A DNA stretch of 42,046 nucleotides from Halomonas llamarensis (GTDB lineage Bacteria; Pseudomonadota; Gammaproteobacteria; Pseudomonadales; Halomonadaceae): NCBI RefSeq assembly GCF_023555005.1, contig NZ_JAMJPJ010000030.1:1-42046 (forward strand), given 5' to 3'. Shown in pieces: positions 1 to 7,845 of the stretch; position 1 is the stretch's first letter, and the number at the start of each line of letters is the position of its first letter. The notes beneath the pieces are model-generated. The model saw only the letters and a list, made by a program, of their open reading frames with translations. It did not search any database and was not told the DNA's origin. The position numbers were made by a program, and so were the translations under genes.

Positions 1-124
1 CAAGGCAAGGATCGTACATCGGAATGTCTTTCAGTGAAGCTGATGATTGAGGAGCCGGGTGCGTCAATCGCGCATGCCCGGATCTGTGGGGGGGCGGAAC
101 GAGCAATCGTCCGGTCTACCCGAC
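1..124 (+). mobile_element. Probable 3' end of a group II intron (domains V and VI)
   Basis: Positions 52-84 can fold as a group II domain V: it starts GAGC (the AGC catalytic triad) and closes with GATC after a CCGGG/CCCGG stem. It is followed at about 87-121 by a domain VI-like helix pairing a G run with CCGGTCT-A-CCC. The unpaired A118 lies 7 bases from a 3' end reading CCGAC at 124, which fits the bulged branch-point A and the AY 3' terminus of group II introns. The maturase would lie upstream, outside the window. Frame 1 stays open across this stretch but looks like no protein I know. The fold was done by eye and not scored. Confidence 0.5.
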
Positions 125-156
125 CGTTTTTTGTTGCTATGGTGTAACCAACTGAT

Positions 157-2097
157 TTACTCAGCGGGTTTTGCCACCAGCGAGCGAGTCTCTTCGCGGG
201 CTTCGGTCAGCACTACACGTAGCGGATCGCCAAGCTTATAACGCTCTTCGCCTTCGATCTGAATACGCCCCTCTTTGTCATCGATGACCACTTTGCTGCG
301 GTCGCTGTGCATCAAGGGGGCCGGGACAAAGGCCGTTGCACCATTGTCTAGCAGCCGAACGCGCATACCACCACGGTTGATAGCCATGATTTCGGCCTCA
401 AAGGTGTCCTGATTCTGCGCGGCAGGTGTTAGATAACGCACGTAGAGCCAGTCTTTGACGTCGCGCTCGGCCATGCGATTGAGGCGGCGGCGCTCGGTGA
501 GCTGCTCGGTGAGCTGCTGGCTAGCTTCGGCCGGTGCCTGTTCGCCTTTCAGTACGCGTTTGATCAAGCGGTGGTTAACCATATCGCCGTATTTACGAAT
601 CGGTGAGGTCCAAGTCGCATAGGCGGAAAGGCCTAAGCCAAAGTGCGGCCCTGGCTGCGCGGACATGTTGGTGAAGCCTTGGAAGCGGCGCAGGCGGGCA
701 TCGAGCCAGGCGTCGTCGCGGCTTTCCAGTTCGCGCTTGAGTTCTTTATAGCGCGGAAGCTCGGTGAGGGCTTCGCGTTCCACGTTAATTTCTTGCCCAG
801 CGAGGAACTCTTGGGCCGCTTCCGCCTTTTCTGGCTCAAACGCACGGTGAACGTTGAAGATGCCGTGGCCGATATGCTGGGCTAAGAAGTCAGCGCAGCA
901 GGCGTTGGCGGCAATCATCGATTCTTCGATCATGCGGTTGGCAATGCGCCGCTCTTCGGTGCGTACGTTGAGTACGTTGCCGGCCTCATCCAGATCGAAT
1001 ACATAGTCGGGGCGGTCTTTAAACACCAACGCATGCTCTTCGCGCCACTGAGTGCGGGCGAGGGTTAAATCACGCAGCGCTTTAAGCTGTTCACCAACCT
1101 CACTTTCAGGCGCCCAATCCCCCTGGCCGTCAAGCCAGTCCGAGACATGGTCGTAGGCCAGTTTGGCGTGGGACTTCACCGTGGCGGCAAAGAAGCGGTA
1201 GTCGCCCAGGCTGCCGTCGGCGTTGATATCGAGTGTGCACGCCAATGTCGGGCGATCTTGGTCTTCCCACAGCGAGCAAAGGTCATCGGCCAGCTGCTCA
1301 GGCAGCATCGTGACGTTTTGCCCGGGTAGGTACACGGTGAAAGCGCGCGTGCGTGCTTCCAGGTCCGCTGCGTGGCCTTCCTCAACGTAAGCCGTGGGGT
1401 CAGCAATGGCAACGCTCATACGCCAGCCACCTTCTTCGCGCGGCATAACGTGCAAGGCGTCATCCATGTCACGGGTTTTTTCATTGTCGATGGTGAAAAA
1501 CGCCTCGGCGGTTAGGTCTTCACGCACTAGGCCTTCATCGTGCATCGGCCAGTCGCTGCCGGCGTCGGGGCACTCTTGCTCCAGCGCATGGCGAGCAAGC
1601 GTGACGCGCCACGGCACGGCCGGGTCGTCTGATTTCGCCACCAACTCATCTATCTGGCTAAAGAAGCCGCGATCATTCTCTTTGAGCGGGTGACGCACTA
1701 AGCGTGCGACGACCCAGTCGCCGTCAGCGATGGTAGCTTCGTCCAGGCTGTTTTTGATGCGCGCCTTGAGCACATTGCGAATCGAAGGGTGGTCGGGAAC
1801 GACGGCCAAGCGGCCCTCGCGCTTTTGCACCCGCGCGATAAAACGCTCCAGCCCTTGCTCGATAAGTTTTTCAGGCTCGACGGATTTCTTATCGCCGTTT
1901 TCATGGATAACGGCTTCGACGCGGTCGCCGTGGAGCACCTGCTTCATGGCGGGGGGCGGCACGAAATAGGATTCACCGTCGTCGGTTTCAAGAAAGCCAA
2001 AGCCTTTTTCGGTAGCTTTGATCACCCCTTCGGCACGTGGGGTGGTGTCTCGAATCTGTTGCTTGAGTGAAGCAAGCACGGAATTGTTTTGCAGCAT
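157..2097 (-). CDS. rnb: Exoribonuclease II
   Basis: Hydrolyses single-stranded RNA 3' to 5', releasing 5'-nucleoside monophosphates, in the cytoplasm. The 646-residue product matches the usual length of about 644. The N-terminus (LLxLKQQ-like, then TPRAEGVIKATEKGFGFLE) is the first cold-shock RNA-binding domain. The RNB catalytic core is in the middle and carries the acidic motif DNEKTRDMDDALHV and the later TSPIRKYGDMVNHR motif. The C-terminal 80 or so residues form the S1 domain. The frame stays open 23 codons upstream, but family N-termini begin at MLQNNSVLASLKQQ, so I place the start at 2097. The Shine-Dalgarno there is weak. It is transcribed divergently from nagR. It is the right family for RNase II rather than RNase R, which is longer. 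Confidence 0.93.
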   Translation of the reverse strand: MLQNNSVLASLKQQIRDTTPRAEGVIKATEKGFGFLETDDGESYFVPPPAMKQVLHGDRVEAVIHENGDKKSVEPEKLIEQGLERFIARVQKREGRLAVVPDHPSIRNVLKARIKNSLDEATIADGDWVVARLVRHPLKENDRGFFSQIDELVAKSDDPAVPWRVTLARHALEQECPDAGSDWPMHDEGLVREDLTAEAFFTIDNEKTRDMDDALHVMPREEGGWRMSVAIADPTAYVEEGHAADLEARTRAFTVYLPGQNVTMLPEQLADDLCSLWEDQDRPTLACTLDINADGSLGDYRFFAATVKSHAKLAYDHVSDWLDGQGDWAPESEVGEQLKALRDLTLARTQWREEHALVFKDRPDYVFDLDEAGNVLNVRTEERRIANRMIEESMIAANACCADFLAQHIGHGIFNVHRAFEPEKAEAAQEFLAGQEINVEREALTELPRYKELKRELESRDDAWLDARLRRFQGFTNMSAQPGPHFGLGLSAYATWTSPIRKYGDMVNHRLIKRVLKGEQAPAEASQQLTEQLTERRRLNRMAERDVKDWLYVRYLTPAAQNQDTFEAEIMAINRGGMRVRLLDNGATAFVPAPLMHSDRSKVVIDDKEGRIQIEGEERYKLGDPLRVVLTEAREETRSLVAKPAE

Positions 2098-2288
2098 GAG
2101 GTCAATCAATTGGCGAAGGTAGATGGTCACTATACGGATTCCCAAAGGCTGAGCCAATCTTGGCAACCACGAAGTTGGTGCTAATCAACACTATCAATGA
2201 CCTGCGTGCCGTTCTATCGGAGTAGGTGCGCCTGATCAAGCGAAAAGGGCGTCTCCATTCCACTATAGTTGTATTTAAATGGTGTTTG

Positions 2289-2329
2289 ATTGGTATTTGA
2301 TTGGGTCTATAGTGGTTATTAATTGGTAT
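2289..2329. promoter_or_regulatory. Candidate operator cluster upstream of nagR
   Basis: The 8-mer ATTGGTAT occurs twice, at 2289-2296 and 2322-2329, 33 bases apart (about three helical turns). A related ATTGGGTCT lies between them at 2300. This AT-rich stretch is directly upstream of a GntR/HutC regulator that probably controls its own operon. GntR regulators of GlcNAc genes bind GGTNTANACC-like sites, so autoregulation is plausible. No convincing -35/-10 pair could be fixed. The rest of 2098-2288, between rnb and nagR, shows no gene. Confidence 0.35.
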
Positions 2330-2351
2330 GATTGCTATTCGGGAGAAACCC

Positions 2352-3086
2352 ATGGATTCACGCTTTACTCAGCTACACCTTGACCCTCAAGGCGCAACGC
2401 CGCTTTACCAGCAGCTGGCGCGCCAACTGGAACAGGCAATCGATACAGGTGGTTGGCAACCCGGCGACGCATTGCCATCCGAGCGTAACTTGGCTGAGAG
2501 CCTGGCGGTTTCGCGCATTACGGCGCGCAAAGCATTGGATCAGCTAGTTGAGCTGGGGCTTATTCGTCGTAGCCAAGGGTCTGGAACTTTTATTACCCCG
2601 CGCCTTAATCAATCCCTGTCGCGGCTATCCAGTTTTACCGAGCTGCTGACCCAACGTGGCTTTACGCCTAGCTCTCATTGGCTGGCGCGCAAGCTGGCCA
2701 ATCCCAGCGCGGAAGAAAGTATGCGCCTGGGACTGGGTGCTGATGCTCAGGTCGCCCGCCTTAAACGTCTGCGTTTAGCCGATGAGGTGGTGATGGCGGT
2801 GGAAGAAAGTTGCCTGCCCATCTCGGTGCTGCCTGATCCACTGGCGGTCGAGACGTCTCTGTATGCAACGCTGGAAGCCAGTGGAAAAGGGATTGCGCGC
2901 GCCTTGCAGCACGTCACCGCCATCAATGCCAGCGCAGAGTTAGCCATGCTGGCTGAGGTGCCTGAAGGTCAGGCGCTGCTTAAAGTCACGCGACTCGGGT
3001 ATCTCGCCGACGGCACGCAAGCTGAACTCACCATCACCTACTGCCGTACCGACTACTACGACTTTATGGTCGAGCTGACCCGCTAG
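2352..3086 (+). CDS. nagR: GntR/HutC-family regulator of GlcNAc use
   Basis: DNA-binding transcriptional regulator of 244 residues. Residues about 12-75 form the GntR winged helix-turn-helix (TPLYQQLARQLEQAI, then PSERNLAESLAVSRITARKAL and RRSQGSGTFI). The C-terminal two thirds is a UTRA effector domain with the conserved pattern of late Tyr/Arg residues (AELTITYCRTDYYDF at the end). The family binds amino-sugar phosphates; GlcN6P or GlcNAc6P is the likely ligand here because nagA starts 8 bases downstream. I chose ATG 2352 over an upstream in-frame ATG at 2328 because GGGAG sits six bases before it and family members start near the TPLYQQ segment. It probably represses the five-gene nag operon that it heads. 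Confidence 0.85.
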   Translation: MDSRFTQLHLDPQGATPLYQQLARQLEQAIDTGGWQPGDALPSERNLAESLAVSRITARKALDQLVELGLIRRSQGSGTFITPRLNQSLSRLSSFTELLTQRGFTPSSHWLARKLANPSAEESMRLGLGADAQVARLKRLRLADEVVMAVEESCLPISVLPDPLAVETSLYATLEASGKGIARALQHVTAINASAELAMLAEVPEGQALLKVTRLGYLADGTQAELTITYCRTDYYDFMVELTR

Positions 3087-3094
3087 GAGGTTAT

Positions 3095-4219
3095 ATGTTT
3101 TTTGGCAATATCCTTACCTCCGAGGGCTGGCGCCTGGGGGAAATTCATTGGGACAAAGGTCGTGTCACGCACCTTCCATGCGAGCCTGTCGACCCGGATA
3201 GCAACGGCCACCCGCGAATTATTCCAGGCTTTGTGGACTTGCACGTACATGGCGGGGGTGGCGCTGACATCATGGAAGGGGGTGAGGCGCCCGCCATTCT
3301 GGCGCGGACCCATGTACGTTTTGGCACCACCCGCCTGCTGGCGACCACCATGACGGCGCCGGATAACCAGATTCGTCAAGTGCTGAGTGATATCGCCGTT
3401 TATATGCAGGCGCAAGATCGGGATGCCGCCCAAGTGATGGGCGTTCATTTGGAAGGCCCCTATATTAACCCCGGCAAGCTGGGAGCTCAGCCCGCCCATG
3501 CGCGCAGTGGGATGATTGAGGAGGTGGACGGACTCTGCGCGTTAGCCCCCATCCGCTTGCTGACCCTGGCGCCTGAATTAGCGGGGCACTGTGCCTTGAT
3601 TCGCCACCTCAGCGAGCGGGGCGTGCGGGTTCAGCTAGGGCATACGCTGGGCAGCTATGAAGAAGGTGTAGAAGCAATGGCCCATGGGGCCTGTGGGTTT
3701 ACTCACCTGTTTAATGCCATGACCGGTCTGCATCACCGCAAGCCTGGCATGGTCGGCGCTGCGCTAGCTCACGCGCAGTACGCCGAACTGATTCCTGACC
3801 TGCTGCACGTACACCCTGGCGCCATCCGTACGGCCTTGCGCTGCATTCCTAATCTTTATGCCGTGACCGACTCAACGGCTGCCGCGGGCATGCCCGATGG
3901 CGATTACCGCTTGGGTGAGCAGACGGTGACCAAGTGCCTGGGCGGTGTGCGTTTGGCTGATGGCACCTTGGCAGGCAGCACCCTGACCATGGATCAGGCG
4001 CTGCGCAACTTCGTCAGCCTCGGCCTCACCCTGGAGGATGCGTCGAACCGCCTATCGCGCTTTCCTGCCGATTTTCTGGGTATCGACGATATTGGCCGCC
4101 TTCAGGAGGGCGCATTGGCTGATCTGGTCGTCCTTGACCCCCAACTTCAACTCCAAGCGGTCTATGTCGAGGGCCGTCATGTCTGTGGAAACGTCCAAGG
4201 AGTCTCTCTATGTCGTTGA
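3095..4219 (+). CDS. nagA: N-acetylglucosamine-6-phosphate deacetylase
   Basis: Amidohydrolase-superfamily enzyme of 374 residues that converts GlcNAc6P to GlcN6P and acetate in the cytoplasm. Family landmarks are visible in order: PGFVDLHVHGGGG near residue 48 (metal-site HxH region), HLEGPYINP near 126, HLFNAMTGLHHRKPGMVGA near 206, and the VTDSTAAAGMPDG segment carrying the catalytic Asp. The C-terminus ends in the small beta-sandwich typical of the fold. It has a strong GGAGG ribosome site before ATG 3095. Its last 10 bases overlap the start of the deaminase gene, so the two steps of GlcNAc6P breakdown are translationally linked. Confidence 0.93.
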   Translation: MFFGNILTSEGWRLGEIHWDKGRVTHLPCEPVDPDSNGHPRIIPGFVDLHVHGGGGADIMEGGEAPAILARTHVRFGTTRLLATTMTAPDNQIRQVLSDIAVYMQAQDRDAAQVMGVHLEGPYINPGKLGAQPAHARSGMIEEVDGLCALAPIRLLTLAPELAGHCALIRHLSERGVRVQLGHTLGSYEEGVEAMAHGACGFTHLFNAMTGLHHRKPGMVGAALAHAQYAELIPDLLHVHPGAIRTALRCIPNLYAVTDSTAAAGMPDGDYRLGEQTVTKCLGGVRLADGTLAGSTLTMDQALRNFVSLGLTLEDASNRLSRFPADFLGIDDIGRLQEGALADLVVLDPQLQLQAVYVEGRHVCGNVQGVSLCR

Positions 4220-5229
4220 TGCTTGAAGAAACCCGCAACGCTCCCGAGCGTATTCGCGGTCAGTTGCAGCGCAATGCGCCGCTGCTCGCGGCTCTCGGTG
4301 AGCGTTTACGTCTTGCCGAACCGTCGGCAGCCGTCACCGTCGCCCGAGGCAGTTCGGATCATGCTGCCAGCTACTTTGCCTACCTGTGCATGAAGCGAAA
4401 AGGCATTCCGGTGGCGTCGCTGCCGCCCTCGCTGACCACGCTGGCCAAAGCTCCCTGGCGGTTAACGGGGCATCTGGCCCTGGCGGTTTCCCAGTCAGGA
4501 CAAAGTCCGGATCTCGTCGCGACCCAGCAGGCACTGGCCGCTGCTGGCGCGCGCACAGTCGCTCTGGTGAATACGCCGCAGTCGCCTCTGGGTGCGGCCA
4601 GCGATAGTGAAATCCCTCTTTATGCTGGCGAAGAGAAGAGCGTCGCCGCGACTAAAAGCTACCTGGTGACGCTCTCTGCCATGGCGCAGTTAATCGGCCA
4701 TTGGCAGGAAGACCGGCTGTTGCTTGATGCATTGGACAAGTTGCCAGAACGGCTTACCCAGGCGCTGAAGATGGACTGGTCGGCAGCGGTCGATGCCTTG
4801 GTTAACGTCGACAAACTGATGGTGATTGGTCGTGGTGCCGGGCTTGCGGTTGCCCAGGAAGCCGCGCTCAAGTTTAAAGAAACCTGTGCGATTCAGGCTG
4901 AACCCTTCAGCGGTGCTGAAGTGCGCCATGGCCCGATGGCGCTGATTGGCCCTGGTTATCCGGTGCTGGTGTTCGCGCCACCGGGGCCGGAGCAGGCGGG
5001 TTTGCTGGAACTGGCCGAATGGCTCAGAAGCGTCGGTGCCTGCGTGCTGCTGGCGGCTGACAATAGTGTCGTACAGCGCAACCTGACCCTGGTAGACGCA
5101 GGCCATGAAGCGCTGCAACCGCTTTCGGTGATCCAAAGCTTTTATCAAATGGTGGCTGGCCTGGCGGCGGCGCGTGGGAGTGATCCCGATCACCCACGGC
5201 ACCTCAATAAAGTCACCTGCACCCTGTAA
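4210..5229 (+). CDS. nagB-II: SIS-domain glucosamine-6-phosphate deaminase (NagB-II type)
   Basis: Likely deaminates and isomerises GlcN6P to fructose-6-phosphate. The 339-residue protein is two SIS domains, related to AgaS and the isomerase half of GlmS, and not the classical NagB fold. Landmarks: VARGSSDHAASYFAY near residue 45, AVSQSGQSPDLV near 95, EKSVAATKSYL near 140, and AEPFSGAEVRHGPMALI near 233. There is no glutaminase domain, which argues against GlmS, and the position between nagA and nagF argues for a catabolic role. AAGGAG lies six bases before ATG 4210. AgaS-like specificity for galactosamine-6-phosphate is the main alternative. Confidence 0.85.
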   Translation: MSLMLEETRNAPERIRGQLQRNAPLLAALGERLRLAEPSAAVTVARGSSDHAASYFAYLCMKRKGIPVASLPPSLTTLAKAPWRLTGHLALAVSQSGQSPDLVATQQALAAAGARTVALVNTPQSPLGAASDSEIPLYAGEEKSVAATKSYLVTLSAMAQLIGHWQEDRLLLDALDKLPERLTQALKMDWSAAVDALVNVDKLMVIGRGAGLAVAQEAALKFKETCAIQAEPFSGAEVRHGPMALIGPGYPVLVFAPPGPEQAGLLELAEWLRSVGACVLLAADNSVVQRNLTLVDAGHEALQPLSVIQSFYQMVAGLAAARGSDPDHPRHLNKVTCTL

Positions 5230-5258
5230 CGCATAACAACAATCTTGGGAGTTTTCCC

Positions 5259-7844
5259 ATGTCATATCCTGAACAATCACTAACGCTGCAGGCACCTGTG
5301 GCAGGCATCGTGGTACCTCTGACAGCGGTGCCTGATCCGGTTTTTGCAGGCCTCGCTCTGGGGGATGGTATTGCCCTCGATCCGTTGGGCGAGTGCTTGC
5401 ATGCGCCCTGTGAGGGTGAAGTGGTGCAGTGCGCCCGCACCCATCATGCCATCACCTTGAGAACCGAGGCAGGTGTCGAATTACTGCTTCATTTAGGCCT
5501 GGATACGGTGGAATTAAAAGGCCAGGGCATTGAACTTCTGGTTGGCGTCGGTGATCGGGTGCAAGCGGGCGATCCGCTGTGCCGTTTCGATGCCGATGCG
5601 TTGGCAAAGGGCGCAAGTGCGCTGATTACGCCGCTGGTGATTACCGAGTCGGCCGGTTGGGAATTGCTGCCATCGTCCTATTGCGAAGGTGAGAAAGTCG
5701 CGCTTGGCGACCCTCTAATGGTGCTGAGCCATACCGCCGTTGAACAGACCGATACCTGTGCCAGTGGGCCGGTCGCGGAACGACGCATGGTGCTGGCCTT
5801 AGCCTCAGGGCTGCATGCCCGGCCTGCTGCAAGGCTTCGCGCGATTGCTCGTGAGCATAGTGTCAGCCTGACGGTGACGGATGAAGAAGCTACTGACGCT
5901 GCCGAAAGCTCCCAGGCGAGCGCGGATAGCCTGAGTGCCTTGATGAATCTGGGTCTGATAAAGGGAGCCAGGTTAAAACTGACCGCCCAGGGAGAGGCTG
6001 GGCAAGCAGCGCTGGATGCCGCAGAAAGACTCTTAACCACTCCCAAAGCAGAAGAACATAGCGCGCCTCCGCCATCTAGGTTAACAGCAGTGGCGCTTGA
6101 AAAAGGTGAACTGGCTGGTTTGGTGGCCAGCCCCGGTCTGGCCATTGGGCCACTCGTCTCCTATCAGGCGCCGCTCCCCAGCGTTGCTCAGCAGGGTGAA
6201 GGAAAAGCGGTAGAAACGGCCCGCCTGAAAGATGCATTGCACCGTGTCGGCGAGACATTGGCTCAAGCAGAAGCGCAAGCGACACGCCAGGGGCAGAGCG
6301 CTGAGGCGGAAATTTTTGCTGCTCACGGCGCCTGGCTGGACGACCCGGATTTGATCGCCGCAGCGCAAGGGTGTATCACCGATGGGCGCAGCGCAGGGCA
6401 AGCCTGGCGAGAAGCGTTAGACGCTGAAGCCGCGCGACTCTCGGCAAGTGATAATGCCCTGCTGGCCGCCAGGGTGGCGGATCTGCGTGACTTGCAGCGC
6501 CGTGTGATGGCCGAGCTAAGCGATGCCCCTGAGGCTGATCTGCCTACACTGCCAGACAACGCCATTCTCGTCGCGGAAGAACTCACTCCGTCGGAGCTGG
6601 TGGCCGTTGCCGCCCAGCATCCGGCAGGGCTTTGTCTCGCTGGCGGTGGCACAACCTCGCATGTGTCCATTCTGGCTCGGGCACGAGGCATTCCCTGCCT
6701 CGTGGCGATGGGTTCCAGCCTGATCGAGGCCACTAACGCGACGGCTCCCGAGCGCGTCATTCTGGATGCTGAGGAAGGTCGTTTAGCGTTAACGCCTGGC
6801 CAGCAACAGCTTACTGAGGTGACTCAGCGGATAGAGACGCGTCGCCAGGAAGCTGACGCGGCCCAGGCATTAGCCCATGAGCCCGCGATCACGCTGGACG
6901 GGCGATTGATTGAGGCCTGCGCCAATATCGGCGGTGCCGAGGAAGCGCGTCTCGCGGCAGCGTCAGGCGCTGACGGCGTTGGCCTGCTGCGCAGTGAGTT
7001 CCTTTTCCTGGCGCGCGACAGCGCCCCCGATGAAGCCCATCAGCGTGACGAATATCAGGCCGCGTTGTCGGCCCTAGGCGGGAAGCCTGTGATTATTCGC
7101 ACCCTGGATATCGGTGCCGATAAACAACTCCCTTACCTACGTTTACCATCAGTGCCTAACCCGGCGCTGGGCGTGCGGGGTGCCCGTCTGTGGACGAGCC
7201 ATCCTGAGCTGTTGGAGACTCAGCTGAAAGCGCTGCTTGGTGTTACGCCGCTGGAGACCTTGCAGATCATGTTGCCCATGGTCAGTGAGGTGAGTGAACT
7301 GCGTGATGTGCGCCAGCGCCTGGAGACACTGGCCAGCGAGATGGGGCTGACGGCGCGCCCGCTTCTGGGCGCCATGATTGAAGTCCCAAGTGCCGCGTTA
7401 TGCGCAAGAAGCCTCGCGGCTGAGGCCGATTTTCTGTCCATCGGCACCAATGACCTGACCCAGTACACCCTGGCGATGGATCGAGAAGACCCGAGCCTCT
7501 CGGCGCGTGCCGATGTGCTGCATCCTGCGGTGCTGCGGCTGATTCAGGCCACCGTGGATGGCGCGAAAGGGCGGTGCCCTGTGGGTGTCTGCGGTGCCGC
7601 GGCTGGCGATGAGAAAGTGGCGGCGCTTCTGGTCGCATTGGGGGTCGATGAGCTTTCCGTGGAGCCCGCGCGAGTGCCTGCCGTGAAAGCGGCCTTGCGT
7701 TGCCTGCATGCAACCACCCTGGCGGATGAAATTCCCGAATGGCTGGCCCTGGAAGATGCCTCAGCGGTACGCCAGCACTTAAGCGCATGGCTGGCCAAGC
7801 CCCACCATGCCGACATAACAACAACGACCCTTGAGAGGTGCTGA
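5259..7844 (+). CDS. nagF: PTS fusion EIIA-HPr-EI for N-acetylglucosamine
   Basis: Multiphosphoryl transfer protein of 861 residues that carries phosphate from phosphoenolpyruvate to the NagE permease. The order is EIIA of the glucose/GlcNAc type (about 1-150, phospho-His78 in LLLHLGLDTV), HPr (about 175-260, His186 in GLHARPAA), then enzyme I (about 285-850, His468 in GGTTSHVSIL, and the C-terminal PEP site with GTNDLTQYTLAMDRE and CPVGVCGAAAGD). All three phosphoryl-carrying His residues are present, so the chain looks complete and independent of a separate HPr or EI. It starts 29 bases after nagB-II and its stop is one base from the nagE start. Confidence 0.93.
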   Translation: MSYPEQSLTLQAPVAGIVVPLTAVPDPVFAGLALGDGIALDPLGECLHAPCEGEVVQCARTHHAITLRTEAGVELLLHLGLDTVELKGQGIELLVGVGDRVQAGDPLCRFDADALAKGASALITPLVITESAGWELLPSSYCEGEKVALGDPLMVLSHTAVEQTDTCASGPVAERRMVLALASGLHARPAARLRAIAREHSVSLTVTDEEATDAAESSQASADSLSALMNLGLIKGARLKLTAQGEAGQAALDAAERLLTTPKAEEHSAPPPSRLTAVALEKGELAGLVASPGLAIGPLVSYQAPLPSVAQQGEGKAVETARLKDALHRVGETLAQAEAQATRQGQSAEAEIFAAHGAWLDDPDLIAAAQGCITDGRSAGQAWREALDAEAARLSASDNALLAARVADLRDLQRRVMAELSDAPEADLPTLPDNAILVAEELTPSELVAVAAQHPAGLCLAGGGTTSHVSILARARGIPCLVAMGSSLIEATNATAPERVILDAEEGRLALTPGQQQLTEVTQRIETRRQEADAAQALAHEPAITLDGRLIEACANIGGAEEARLAAASGADGVGLLRSEFLFLARDSAPDEAHQRDEYQAALSALGGKPVIIRTLDIGADKQLPYLRLPSVPNPALGVRGARLWTSHPELLETQLKALLGVTPLETLQIMLPMVSEVSELRDVRQRLETLASEMGLTARPLLGAMIEVPSAALCARSLAAEADFLSIGTNDLTQYTLAMDREDPSLSARADVLHPAVLRLIQATVDGAKGRCPVGVCGAAAGDEKVAALLVALGVDELSVEPARVPAVKAALRCLHATTLADEIPEWLALEDASAVRQHLSAWLAKPHHADITTTTLERC

Positions 7845-7845
7845 T

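Noticed and set aside
112..132. Hairpin CGGTC/GACCG followed by six T, read as a plus-strand terminator
   Set aside because: The right half of the stem is also the 3' end of the group II-like domain VI. The short 5-base stem is weaker evidence than the domain V/VI fold, so it was not listed as a terminator.
2102..2353. Minus-strand ORF of 83 residues between rnb and nagR
   Set aside because: It runs across the candidate operators and the nagR start, has no ribosome site and no recognisable domain.
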